Below the pieces are notes generated by a model. That model searched no databases. It saw only the letters and a program-made list of their open reading frames with translations, and was not told the origin of the DNA. From the NCBI GenBank assembly GCA_013399875.1, contig VXAZ01002373.1, positions 861,555 through 925,554 of the forward strand: a DNA stretch of 64,000 nucleotides. Reading direction: 5' to 3'. Shown one piece after another: positions 52,261 through 64,000 of this stretch. Numbering within the stretch: the stretch's first letter is position 1; every line of letters starts with the position of its first letter. A program made the position numbers and the translations under genes. This DNA is from Gymnorhina tibicen (Eukaryota > Chordata > Aves > Passeriformes > Artamidae).

Positions 52261-53789
52261 GTAATTGGATTTTCATTTATTTGAGCACCTTAATATCTGA
52301 CATTTTAAAATCTTCTAAATTCTAATTATTTTCTTGGCTGTTTAAACAGATTGTATGTACTGTGTGTACTGTACCTAAAACTTTGCACCATCACATGCTT
52401 AAACATGAAGTAGAATGATAGCATGTGCATGTTTATCCCCCATTATGTCCTAGGAGCTTGAGGGTTTTTCTTATTTTGTTTAGACAAGACATATGACTCT
52501 TGAATCAACTGTAAACATTAGTGTTTTTGTTAAATGTAAACTGCAAATAATAGTGTTTGTGTATTTTATTTTAAAGATCCTCAGAAAAGAAAGGTAATGA
52601 GTTTAATTTGATTCAAGAGACTAATGCAATTTGGAAGTCCTGTTGCTTGATCTTCTGGAATATGAGTGCTCAACTTTATGGTCCTCCTGCCAAAGTTGCA
52701 TCATGATCCAGGAAAATAGGGGGTAAAAAACAAGAGTCATTCCATTTTTCATTCCCAAAGGAAACTTCAGCCCCAGAGGAGGAATTACGTGAAAAATACC
52801 AGGAAGTAAAACCAGCTTTTAAAACATCAGTGGCTTCCAACACCCAGCCTAGGATTGCTCTGCTAGGGAATCCAGGATCCAGCAGTCCTCTAACTGTGTT
52901 AAAGCAATACTTGTTACAATTTTTTTAATTTTACGTTCTTTTTTCTTGAGTCTACAAAAACTCCACTTTTAAATTTCTAGGGAAAACTAAAACTTTTGCA
53001 GGTCATCTGCTAATGACAAAACCCTTGGAGCAAGAAGCCTTGTGACTAAAAGCATGAAAAAATATGCACAGTATTTTTCTCCCCAGCATTAGTTATATAT
53101 GTTAAACCTGATCTTGTCTTTGACAAGATACATAAAGCAGCTGTTTTTGCTTGCTAAGTGAAGCCACACATCCCTCCATTCTGCAGCTTTTAAATCTGCT
53201 TATTCTTAACTGCTTCTCTTAGGTAGTGTTATCCTTGAAGATCCATATATTTTGAAGTATTTCAAAATAAAGATTAAGCCTTTAAAATTACATAAATAAA
53301 ATAGTGCAGTCGTGGCTGAGGTTTCAGTTAGGTTTTCAACAAAATGGTTGCACATATTCCTAATATTTTAATTTTTTAAAATGAAAACACATTTTCAGTT
53401 CAATGAAATCTAATGTGATCTAACTCCATTTGCTTTATGTAGGCCTCCAAAGAAAAGTCTGAAAAACTCTATTCAATTAAGAACATTCGGCTTTTTTATT
53501 TTACTAACTGTAAATCACAACATGTCCATAAATACCTAGCTGGAAGTTCAGGACCTAAGAGATCACTAGGTTATGTAATTTTAAGGAAGCTTTATTTAGG
53601 CTGCCTTTTTTTAGTTTAATCATAGCCTGGGATTTCTAAATCAGTGTTTATTATCTTACTTGAATGCTTGCATTGCCACCTCCCACACACTAAAAACAAA
53701 AACCGCCCAAAATGTCACTCACTTATAAAAATGTTTCATGCAAGAATGCTCCTGCATGTGTGTTTCATTCACTTTATTTACTTTTTAAG
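52261..53789 (+). other. SRGAP1: Intron 14 (1529 bp)
   Basis: No element or coding sequence recognised. The acceptor reads actttttaag, with A rather than C/T just before the AG, a less common but workable form. Confidence 0.88.
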
Positions 53790-53924
53790 GTGAAAATCCT
53801 TTGGCAGATGACCAAAGTAACCATGACATTAACTCAGTTGCTGGAGTACTGAAGCTCTATTTCCGAGGGCTGGAAAATCCTGTCTTTCCTAAGGAAAGAT
53901 TTAATGATCTTATTTCTTGTATCA
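53790..53924 (+). CDS. SRGAP1: SRGAP1 exon 15 (RhoGAP middle)
   Basis: Encodes (G)ENPLADDQSNHDINSVAGV then LKLYFRGLENPVFPKERFND and LISCI, about residues 560-605. The LKLYFRGLENPVFP block is the conserved RhoGAP K.(F/Y)(F/L)R.L..P(L/V) motif, whose Lys (about 581) and Arg (about 585) support the arginine finger and structure. Acceptor actttttaag, donor ATCA|gtaagt. 135 nt: two bases, 44 codons, one base of an Arg codon. The remaining RhoGAP helices, including the conserved Asn region, must lie beyond the window. Confidence 0.97.
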
Positions 53925-56900
53925 GTAAGTAGAAATTTCTGGTTTTTCTCAATAGAATTTTACTTTCAGATACACAGTAGTAGCCTGAAAAAAGAGCTAA
54001 CTTCACAGATTTTCCTGAGATGATTTGTTTGCCATGTGTAGCAGTCTGGGTCAGTTTTTAGTCATACTCACAGCTGTGGTCGTTCCCTTTTTCCACTGGG
54101 ATTAATGTACAGTACAAGTCTTTGTTTAATAGGGCAGGAAGAATATCTTTTGGTATACAAGGGATAGTTAAATTTAAATGCATTATTATTTTCCTCTGTG
54201 CACTGAGGCAGACAGAAGGGAATGAAGTCATGAACGTGCAAACAGATTGTGTTACTTTCCAAGAAGGTTTTCATGCCCCACAGCTTGGGGTCAGCACTGG
54301 TGAATAAGTAACTAACTGCTCAACATTGTGTGATTCTGGACCTTTATTGTGCTCAGCTTAAAACCACTGATCCAACCCAGAATACTCCAACTTAGTGCAG
54401 GGATGGAGGGGAACAGCTGAGTGTTGTCTGTGGGAGAGCCTGGTCTGCCTTCCCACACACAAGTTGTAATGGGATGCCTTGGAGGAGCGTCGCATGATCT
54501 GTGCACTGCTGGTGCTCGTAGCCAGACACAGAGAGGTTGTAGTAATTTGGAAAAGTTGTCAGTGGATGAGTGAATTGCTCTTACATGCACAAAACCTCTT
54601 CCAGTTCACTGACCCCTGCAGGTGTTGAGGGATGAGGCCAAGCCAACCATCAGTAGACTTGCTGTTCCCTGTGGGCGCGGTGGTCAGAGGAGCTAGCTTT
54701 GAGGAAGAATTTCCTTTCTACCCTTCCTTTATAACTTGCCTGTTTCAACCAAATGGAGAAAGAGGCAATTTCACAGGTAATGAGAGCCAGTCCTTTGGGA
54801 TATTAATTAGGTCAAGCTCTACAAACTTATTTTGGCAGAGGTCTCAGCCCAGCAGGCAGGGCCCCCAAGTGATGGGTGCACAGTGTCTCAGGCTGGCAAT
54901 CAAGTGGGGTTTTCAGCTCCCCACTTGGGGGACACCATGTGTGTGGTTTGCTTCCCACATAGGGAGGATTGCAGTAATTCCTCCTGGAGGTTACAAATAC
55001 GTGGATCACTGTGAGCACATATATGTGCAATATTTTGTGTTTCATTTTTTTGCAGAGTTTTCTTCAGCTGTTGCTATTTACAGACTTGGTGGCACTGAGG
55101 AGTCCTAAAGGACCTGAAAACCACAGTTTAGCAGTCTGATCTCTGGTGCTGAGGGGGACACTGTCTTTTTAAGAAGCATAATCCTGGTTTTGCTTCAGTT
55201 CAGCTTTAGCTAACTGTGGTGCCACAGCCCAGAAAATCTCTGCAAGTCATAGAATTTGAAATCTTAAAAAGGGTCATTTTGACTGAGTGATTTTCTGCGT
55301 GACAGGGATGACAGAACTTTACCTAATAATCCTGCACCGGTTTCTGTAATTTCTGGATGAATTAAAGTATATCTGCTGGAAAAATTTATTGATTTAGTGG
55401 CTTCAGTTGATAGAAGATCTACCACATTCTTAGATAAGATGTTCAAATGATTAATCACTTTCATCACTAAACATTTGTACCAGATTTCTTTCTCAAAGTT
55501 TCTGCTGTCAGGTTCTGCCCATTTGATCTATTTATATCTTCATTACTTTGACTAAGCATTAAGAAAAATATAAATGGTGGTTCTTACATGTGGAAATGGT
55601 ATTTCAGTCTGCTGTGATGAAGAGCTTTAAATACAGTTGTAAACCAAATTGTAAAATACCAAGAATGAGTGTTCAGTTTACAGAGATTATACAAGCGAAT
55701 GCTCAGGAGATGCAAAGATACTTGCCCAAAACAGCCTTTTAAATGTGTTCCAGGAAGAGGAACCTTTTTCAAAGAGTTTTCATTCACCATTGAAGGTACT
55801 GAAGAGGGAATGGGGTATTTGGAAAGAGGGGTAGAAGTTCAGTGGACTGAGCAGATAGATGTGTGTGGCACCTGCAGGCAGGAGAGATTCACCAATCTTT
55901 CCGAGCATCACTGTCAGAGAGGGTTCCAGTTCAGTTGTCCTGAAGAAGGTATTTATTTTGTTGTTAAGAACTTCAAGAAAAATGGCTGTGAATACTAGAT
56001 CCCTAGTGCTAGATCTCGTTTTCCATAGAAAACGTCCAACTATTGCATGTTCCTAGTAGGCAGTGAATTATTTTCTAGCAAAAGAGTTGACAACCTTCTA
56101 TTTAAATAATAGTATCATCCAGCAGAGCTGAAGTCAGTAACAACAATAGCCTGGAACAAAGTCACTGCTTTTCGCAACAACATTTTAAAATGTTTATTGA
56201 GAAAGAGGTGTTGCCATCTGATCCTGGTTTAGACTGAGTGTTCTCTGAGGGTGTCATAAATCTGGGTTATCATCTCTATGACAGTTTGTCAAAGCAAGGT
56301 GTAATGACTGAGTAGTTCTGCTAGCCTTGACTTCTGCTATTACTATTGTACAAGAAAGCAGAGGATTTTCTTCCTGATAATATGTTGTAAGAGTCCAAGA
56401 TCTGTTTTCTGACAGGTTTGGGGGGAAGCGTGGGGGGGATGATTTTGTCCTTTGGTTTGGTTTTCACGAGATTATCATTAGAGGCGCGCTGAAATGGTGT
56501 ATCAATGCCTTCAGCACAGGGAGGAGAGTTAAGTGTGGACCAAGGCAGGACAGAGGGGGTTTTCTCTTTGAGCACACCAGGGTGAGTTTACTTTGTGTTC
56601 TCACAGAGGGAGGAGTTTGAATGAAGTATGAGGAAAGAAACAGCTATTGTGCCTTGCCCACAGAGCCAGCCCCAAAATCATGTGCTGGGAACAAGGGGCT
56701 GTGTGGCTGCATCTTCTGGTTATCTGAGAAGCCTGAGGTGGAGTGTTTTTACAGCTGTGTACTATTCTATATGCTTTGCTGAATGGTGCACCACTTCCAA
56801 GGAATAAGAATGTTTTATTGGGAAAAAACCGTAAACAAACCAGCAAGCATTTCGAAATATACTATGTAGCACCTACGTGGTACATGTTATCATAAACTGT

Positions 56901-59900
56901 GGGTCTAAAAGACCATTTGCATTGCTATATTTTAACCCTTAACAGTGGACATCTTGCAAAAAGGAGAATCATCTAGATAAGATTTCTCTTCTGTTTCAGA
57001 CTTTGAATCAGTCATAGTTGCATTAGGGTTTTTTTCTGTGCTTATGTGGCCTCAGATATTATATATCTTGGTCTTTCTGCTAATGGGAGCAGGGCCAGAC
57101 TCCCTCTTTCTGTGAGAACATAGGTCAGTGTAACTTCTTTAGATCACAATTGATACATAAAGTCCAGAAAACTCACATGTTTAATTAAGCATTTTTAAAT
57201 ACTCCTAATTCATATTGCATTCATGACCTGAAAAATAGTGAGGAAAGGAATAAACATTCTTTTCAAACAGTTTTTCAAGATAAATGTCAGTGTGGTTTCT
57301 TAATCATTCGCAGAAATTGTTACAGAAGGGGAGAGGGAGAAAGCAAATTTGTAAAGTTAATGTTCACATAAAACTGTAAAAGGGCAGAATGTCACACATT
57401 TTATATGGAAATGTAATGTTGCCAGTGAAAAACCCCTTGAAACTGAAGTACTTAGTTATGGATGTCAGGCATAATTGAGGCTACAGCTGCAAAATGAACC
57501 TTTCCTCAGTACAGCCTCCAAGAAATTCCTTTACATTTATGCATATATTTCCAAATGAAATAGAGCCTTGTGAGCTAATGCTTTCCATTTTGTAAATACA
57601 GTGGAAACAATGCAAAATTACTGTGATTTTTATGGCAATTTGTATTAATTAGACTCATGAGAACAGTGTTATTCTGTTTGGGCTTATGATCTAATTTAGA
57701 TGAAATTTGGGCCAAGTTATATATGCTGGGCCACAGCAAGCATGAAAGGTAGAACAGAACATAAAGAATCCATCTGATTATGGGCCATAATTCTTCATTC
57801 TCATCTTACGGAGTGGCTACTCTTGATCCCAGCAGCATTCTGTAATCCAGAGGACAATCCAAGGCTGGGGTGGGAAGGAGGAGAGTTGCGCTGCACTTCT
57901 TTCTGCCCCTTTGGAGAAACAGGTTGGGCCAAAGACAAGGAAAGTATTTGTGACAGGAGCTACATGGAGGCAGAAGGTACAGAAGCTGAGCTTAGTAGGG
58001 CTGGCTGTAATTCACTTGGCTGCTGGGGGACTGCAGTTTCTCTCCTGGTGTAAGCTCTTACACACGACTTACTCAGGTTCATGTTTACATAGATAGCTGT
58101 GCCATGCAGCAGCAGACACACCTCAGCTATTCAGGCTGCTTAATGTCTGCCCAGAGCATTACAATTCTTCATAGTTTCATCTCCCTTGCCTTAAATTTCA
58201 TAGACAAAAATGGCAAGATGAATGAAAACTTACATCTTTTTTCCTTCTGATTTTTATCATTTTAGTCCGTTGCCACCAGTGGTGCCTGTTTACCTAAAGG
58301 CATAAATGTTATGAAAGAAAACAATTTTACTGCTTTTCCAGGCTATTGCCCACTACTTAAAAAGTAAGAAACTATTCTGAATTGTCAGCTCTCCATGAAA
58401 AAGTTTGAACAAAATGGAAAGTGTTTCCTTGTCTAGGTGTCAGTGAAGACTGCTGGGTTTGTCCTACTGTAATGCCTTCTTAAATAGATCTGAAAGAGCT
58501 GTAAGTGGCATTGCTGAGTTAATATATACATATCTTTGAGCTGGATTGGACTCATCTACCAAAATGAAAAGAGGCACAAATTGTTAACTTCAGCACTAAT
58601 ACATATTCATGTAGATAACTTGTCAGCTGCAAATTGACCATAAAAATTACATCTGCAAGTGTAACTCAGTCCCATTTGACATTCACAGGGTGTGTAAAAT
58701 ATGCATTAGGCATTCACTCTGTTACTAGTAGGCACCACACCGAGTGGAAATAGCAAGTAACCCCCACAAAGAGATACTACATTGGGTTTTATCCTTCAAA
58801 GCTGTGTTCCTAAAGTAGAGAGACATCTTACATTACCATTGTTTGCTTCCTCCTTTGTGCTACCCTTGCTTGTGAAATATGCTTACCTTGCACAGCACTG
58901 GATGTTAGTTGTAACACAATTCATTAGTTGCTGACACCAGGTTTCTCCTTCCATATGTTTTGATCAATAATACCTTCCCTTTGCCAAATGTTTGCAGTCT
59001 TGTTATTCACACTGAGATTGGCCCGTGGAGGCTGGCTGTTAAGAGAGGCTGGTGTAACATCCACAGTCCAGAACTGATGTTTCTGAGCTCTGCCTGCTCC
59101 CAGACTGCACCTTCTCATTTGCATAACCATGTCTCACCTCCAGTGCAGGAGAGGCCATGTGTATGACCAAGTACAGTGCTTCCTTTGCTTTTTTAAATAA
59201 AAAAAACAGAGTCATATGCAGATGTCCAGTTGGCCCAAAATACTTTGAAACCACCAGCAACTGCTCTCTTGCAAGAGATTTTTATTCTGCATCACTGCAT
59301 CTATATATTTGAGTATATTGCCTTTTACATGCTCCACTACCTGAGTTATTGCTTAATTTACATTTTAATTTACATTTTCTTAATGTTATTTAGGATGAAT
59401 ATATCCCTATTTTCATTTCTAATTTAATTTCTGTTTATTTGTGTTTGGGGGCTTCTGTTAGTAATTGTGTTTTCTCCCCTCTCAGGTTTCCTTTAGTCTT
59501 CTGTGGTAAATTGTTCACTTCTAATCCATTTCACTCTAGAGTTACTTTTGCAAAAACCTCATCATGAGTGACCAGGTGGTTAAAACTGTTACTTCTCCTG
59601 GAAGAGGAAAGTTGAGATTCATTGTTTCTGTGTGTCTGTGCAATAAGTGAAGGTGACACTGCCTCTCCAGAAGAGGTTCCAGTGTTCTTGGAGACTGAAA
59701 ATCACACTTATCAAGGCTTGACTGCCTAGGGTTTATGTCTGTCTCATGTGATTGAGAACCAGTCCTTAGTGTGTGGCTGACAAAGAGACAGCTAGCTGAT
59801 AAATATATGCAATGACATTAATCTCATCTGGATTCATTCATCCAGGTCAAGGACGTGGAGCATCTGCAGAGTTAAGTCCATGTGAGATCAGTAAATAAAA

Positions 59901-62900
59901 TCTTTTCCAAGAGCAATGCTGGATTGCACCTCAACAGATTCTCTTGTGGAGCTTGTGATCTGCCTTTTTGGAGGATTTTATGAACAAGTTGAACAGACAC
60001 CTCTCAGAGGGGATTAAAGTGAAGTCAGAGGCTAAGATTGTAGACTTAAATGACCTCTGAGAAGTCCTCTGAGCTCTCTGTTTTTTATTTTTTGTAGTAG
60101 CTGGAGGCTTCTTAGGTCCCAAACACCTCAGAAACTTAGATGCCTAGATAATGTTATGAATACACAGAAAAATCAAATTCCTTTTATTATTAGGGTACTT
60201 TGTTCCACTTTTGTCTGATGAAAATACATTAGTAGTTCTGGGCTCAGGTGCCTGGCTCTTCCACAAAGTGCTATAGTCATGAAACTCCAGAAGTTGGCTT
60301 CCTCCCCTCCTCTTGTTTCACCCTACAAGTATCTCCTGTGCAACTGCTTTGACAGAAGCACAGTGTTCCCACGCCAAACAGCTTCTCATCTTTCTAAGAG
60401 GAAACTCCTGCTTGTGGGTTTGACCCCCATGGCCAAGATGGGTCTGGAAGGCAGATGTGTCAGACCAGAGCTCCAAAAGTTTTGCTGTGCTCTGAGAAGC
60501 GGGAACTAGAAAATAATAACCATTTCACTGTGTGATGTTTACTTGACTTTAGTCTTGATTTGTAGTTGATATTCCTGTGTCCTTCATAGAGATCTCTCTT
60601 CCCTGTCTCTCTCCACAGTCAGGAAAAATACATTAGTTCTCAGTGTGTTTGGCCTTGCCAGAGGCTTGTCCTCTTGCTTGTCTTTGGGAATATGAGTCTC
60701 ATCATATCGTTAGAGTAATGAACCGGTTTTCAAATCCCCTGATTTCTATTTCAGCTTGGCAGCTAAATTGCCTTATTAGGATAAATCATGTAATATCAAG
60801 CACTTCTGTTTTTTTAGCTGAGAAATGGGTAATACCTCACCAGGCACTTGGGTAAAAAAAAATCAGAGTAAGGAAAAGAGGGTCTCCAACAGAAGGACTG
60901 TGAGAAGGGAGACATGGCCGGCTTTCTCCAGCGCTGGGTTTGCCAGTATTTCCTTGCAGCAACCAGCTTACAGGTTGGATGGCCCTTCTGCCCTGAGGCT
61001 CACTTTAGCAAAGCCAGTGGAGGCAAAGCAATGCTTTAGCTTTCGTCTGCATGTGAAGCAGCAGAGCTGCAAATTCTTTCTGCCTGCATGTAGAAAGATT
61101 GCTCTGTGTTCATTCCATCTTTCCTGCCTACCCAAACACTCATGTACTGCATACACTCAAGCAACAATGAAATTCAGCTCCACATTTAAAAGCAGTGTGC
61201 AAATACATTACATCATTACCTAGCTCCTTTAAACCAAATCAGTGCTGGGAAATAAAAGCCTCTTGAAATAATGTGGAAAGCACATAAATTTACCACTTGA
61301 CAGTAGTTTGGATTTTCAATAAAGGGACTTTCATGGAAACTGGGTCCGGGTTACCAGGAAAGTACTGGAAACACACACATCTCACTCAAGTATGGCTTGT
61401 AACTGCTTCAGTTTGGAGTTCAGGTCACTTCTAGTGCTTTGTACTGATCATGCTCCTGGTAGGACAGCTGGGATAGTTCAATACATGACTACACAGCCAG
61501 ACTCTGTACCTATTCTGCCATCTCTGTGCTGCCTACTGGGACTAGTTCCTGACTCGTGCATCCTGTCAAACTTGTCTAGGAATTGCTTGGAAGAATTGTA
61601 GGTGGCACAGACCACAAGCACATTGGAGAGTGTGATAACTAATGAGTGGTAGTTGCCTGCCAGTGTGCCCCATCCTGGTTTAGCTCACTAGTTTAGACAG
61701 AGCTATTGCAGCTATACAGACAGCACACTGCTAGAAGGAGCTGCTGGACCCACCTTGGGTCCCAGCCAGTGCATTTCTCAGGCCTGATTTGAATTCAGCG
61801 ATGACTGAACCTGGCCCAGGGCCAGTCTCCAGAATTGTCTGGAGGAGGCAGGACTGTAGCACAAGGCATTAGCCAGAAAAGGCTGTAATGCAGAAGGCAA
61901 GTCCTGGTGTTGCATCCAAACTTCGCTCCAGGTTCCCACATGCAGCCCTTGTGCTGCTGAAGCAGGAGCGTTGAAAGATGTAACCAAAGTTCCTTTGGAC
62001 CTTCCTCTCTCAGCCCCACTCCATCTGTGCACGTGCACACAGGCTCAAAACCTCCCAGACCTGCAACTCTTGTTTAGAGAGGTTCACAGACTGGCTTGTC
62101 AGGAGGAAAGTAACTGAACTGGAGACTCGCAAGGCACCCTCACTGTAACAGCAGCTGCTTTTGTTCAGAGAACTGGAACTGAATATATGGGCAATGCTTC
62201 TTCCACTGGGAGGGGCTTAGATGAGGCAAGTGGAAAGAGGTTTTACACTAAAATTGTCTGTGGCCTGTGCAGAACAGCAGTGTGGCACTGTATTGCAGAA
62301 GTGAGGGTGTGCAGCATGGATGTCTCCAAGATGTGGCCTGCATTGGAATGGGAAAGGAGAGCTGTAGTTGCTCTGTGGATCCTTGCTGTGCAGGCAGCTC
62401 CCAGACTTAGCATGTCCCTGCTGTGGACACCAGTTCTTAACCAGTAACCAGAAATACTTCTTGATTCATGCAGTCCATGTTTAACAGAAACATAAAAATA
62501 AATTTCAGGTCCCATGCTCCACTTGAGAAAGTGTAACAGCTTCAACGGATTTCCAGCAAGTATTTGGGTTCGGAGTGACTCATTAGGTAATAAATTACAC
62601 AGTTTGTCAGCATTCCTTTTCCCTACCAGCTCTGCAGCAGCTCACCAGGGACACTGTCCAGCCTTCAGGGGCTCTGCTGGGGAACAGGTTTTTACTTCCT
62701 GCCAGAGTTATGCTATTCTGCTCATGCAGTAGATACCATAATTCAAATGGACTTCCTTCATGCAAGCAGTGGCAGGCTGTTCTCCTTCTTCAGAAACTCT
62801 GATGGAGGCCAGTTTAACCCCATCCCAGAATCTTTTGTTCCCAGCACACGAGTGGTGCTGAGCCAGTGGCATCTCCTGTGAACGCTGGTGCGGGAGCAGA

Positions 62901-64000
62901 TCTCACGCCCTCTTGCTGCCAACATGCTCTGCTTACGCTTAGTTTTTAATACCAAAATAACAATTACTAGACACCAGTTGTTCTTCCAAGAAATGTAAGT
63001 CAACACACATTTTGCATCTACAAATAAATACTGATTGGTAGAAATAGCCATACCAAAGAGCACATACCAGTAATTTTGTTTACACTTACCACATTTTTAC
63101 ATAAGTAATTATTTTAATTGCGTACTCATAAATACCACGTTTTGTGGTACAATTGGATTTTCAGCTATTGGAATCAGCTCCTGCTTCTGATTTCCAAATT
63201 TCTGAATATCCACTTTAGTGCCACTGGACAGGATTTCTCATCTTCGTCTGCTAAGATTTCCCCTAGATGTAGTTAATTGCAGCATACTTTCTTGGCTGAC
63301 GTAAAAAGCCTTACTGAAATTTTAGGTTGTTTCCAACGGTGTCATTTACGCAGAAAACACACTGAGTTAAAAATTGAGTTACTGCTTATTCTGAGAAACA
63401 GTTCAAGCTTTTATCCCATCGTTGCCCCACTTGCAGCCACATAGTCTTTCTGACCAACACAGAAGATAGTGCATCCTTGTTACAAGACTTTAGGAACTGA
63501 TGCTTTTATCAGATGATTTTTTTTCCCACTTCAGAAGAATTTCAGTGGACTGCTATGAAATCATTTGAGAAAAATTCAATATTTGTGTTTCTTGGCTCCA
63601 TACCAAAAAAACATAAGGCCTTTCTCCTATTTTGCCACTAAGAGAGTTATAGCTGGACATTTGATTGAGAAGGCTTATTAGAGAAGCTCGATGATTGGAG
63701 TATATATCTGATGTGAACGTTCAAATAAAGAGAATGCACCTGTATTTGAAATGAATGGCAAACATCTTTTCCTCGGTTCCTTCAGGTTATTTATGTACTG
63801 ATTTTGTGGTTTTGTGAGCTATCAAGCTCAACAAGTGGCCAGCATTTGACTTAGACTGATTTGTATCTTCTTTAAAAACTGTTACTTTTAAACTGTGTGG
63901 TTTTAATGAGTGGGAGAAGAACTTTTAGATCTTATTTTTCTAATAGGCCAAAATTAGACAATACTGACTAGAGACATGTGATGATAAAAGGTTGAAGTAA
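53925..64000 (+). other. SRGAP1: Intron 15, 5' part (at least 10 kb, no gene seen)
   Basis: From donor gtaagt to the end of the window. The next expected exon should start by completing an Arg codon and read close to IDNLYERALHIRK; I did not find it. Open frames up to about 158 codons (54632-55108) and 132 codons (60825-61223) show no recognisable domain. An 84-codon minus-strand frame at 56321-56575 has a proline-rich stretch. No transposon or RNA gene recognised. Confidence 0.8.

Larger units (their letters stand above)
1..64000 (+). other. SRGAP1: SRGAP1 gene, internal portion (exons 2-15 and introns)
   Basis: Fourteen exons in one orientation translate without a break into the extended F-BAR region and the first half of RhoGAP of a SLIT-ROBO Rho GAP. 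SRGAP1 is chosen over SRGAP2 and SRGAP3 because of paralog-specific stretches as I recall them: DHQQYKKDQNLLSPVNCWYL at the exon 2/3 junction, FMQISEDSTRMFKK at the end of exon 3, GDPVFHIRLEERHQ in exon 5 and HRAEYMTTR in exon 11; SRGAP2 differs at each. The product is a cytoplasmic, membrane-associated Rho-family GAP acting below ROBO receptors in cell migration and axon guidance. The start codon, the end of RhoGAP, SH3 and the tail lie outside the window, so promoter and 3' UTR cannot be described. Residue numbers given for exons assume 22 codons in exon 1. Confidence 0.95.

Noticed and set aside
54632..55108. 158-codon open frame in intron 15, considered as a further SRGAP1 exon
   Set aside because: The translation does not resemble the expected next RhoGAP segment (IDNLYERALHIRK) or any SH3 sequence, and no fitting acceptor/donor pair gives the required phase.
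55669..55998. Cys-rich 109-codon frame in intron 15
   Set aside because: Cys spacing does not fit a zinc-finger or secreted Cys-rich family I know; likely chance.
1..64000. CRISPR arrays, operons, prophage, tRNA/rRNA genes, endogenous retroviruses
   Set aside because: Nothing of the kind was seen. The gene structure is spliced eukaryotic and the introns show no LTR pairs, repeat-spacer arrays or RNA-gene folds that I could support by eye.

Overview
The window is vertebrate nuclear DNA, most likely from a bird. It carries the middle of one protein-coding gene on the + strand, SRGAP1 (SLIT-ROBO Rho GTPase-activating protein 1). Fourteen short exons with GT/AG splice sites and matching phases sit in long AT-rich introns. 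The only clear transposon is a CR1 LINE fragment with the two-copy ATTCTGTG-type 3' end typical of sauropsid CR1. Low repeat content and moderate intron sizes favour a bird over a non-avian reptile. The species cannot be named from the sequence.

Layout. Positions 1-10017 are the 3' part of the intron before the first visible exon; the start-codon exon lies upstream. Exons numbered 2 to 15 (assuming one upstream coding exon of about 22 codons, as in other SRGAP1 genes) lie at 10018-10213, 12646-12808, 20889-20951, 30943-31125, 31514-31642, 38326-38547, 39358-39459, 41097-41294, 41414-41498, 45800-45827, 48166-48268, 51960-52020, 52183-52260 and 53790-53924. Together they give 1746 coding nt (582 codons' worth), with no stop or frameshift. 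After 53924 the gene enters an intron of at least 10 kb. The rest of RhoGAP, the SH3 domain and the C-terminal tail are beyond the window.

The encoded part is the extended F-BAR module (exons 2 to about 10), a short proline/basic linker (exons 11-12), and the first half of RhoGAP with its arginine finger (exons 13-15). In this family the F-BAR dimer binds and deforms membrane, RhoGAP switches off Rho-family GTPases, and the downstream SH3 binds ROBO receptors, linking SLIT guidance cues to actin.

Intronic sequence holds the 1.4-kb antisense CR1 in intron 4, a (TG)12 microsatellite, (CT)9, poly-T tracts, and tandem duplications of 25 and 14 bp. I found no second gene, RNA gene, endogenous retrovirus or novel system I can defend. 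The points most worth a check are a weak exon 7 donor followed by a 68-codon in-frame read-through, a 28-nt microexon in the F-BAR/RhoGAP linker, and a proline-rich open frame on the minus strand near 56.4 kb.
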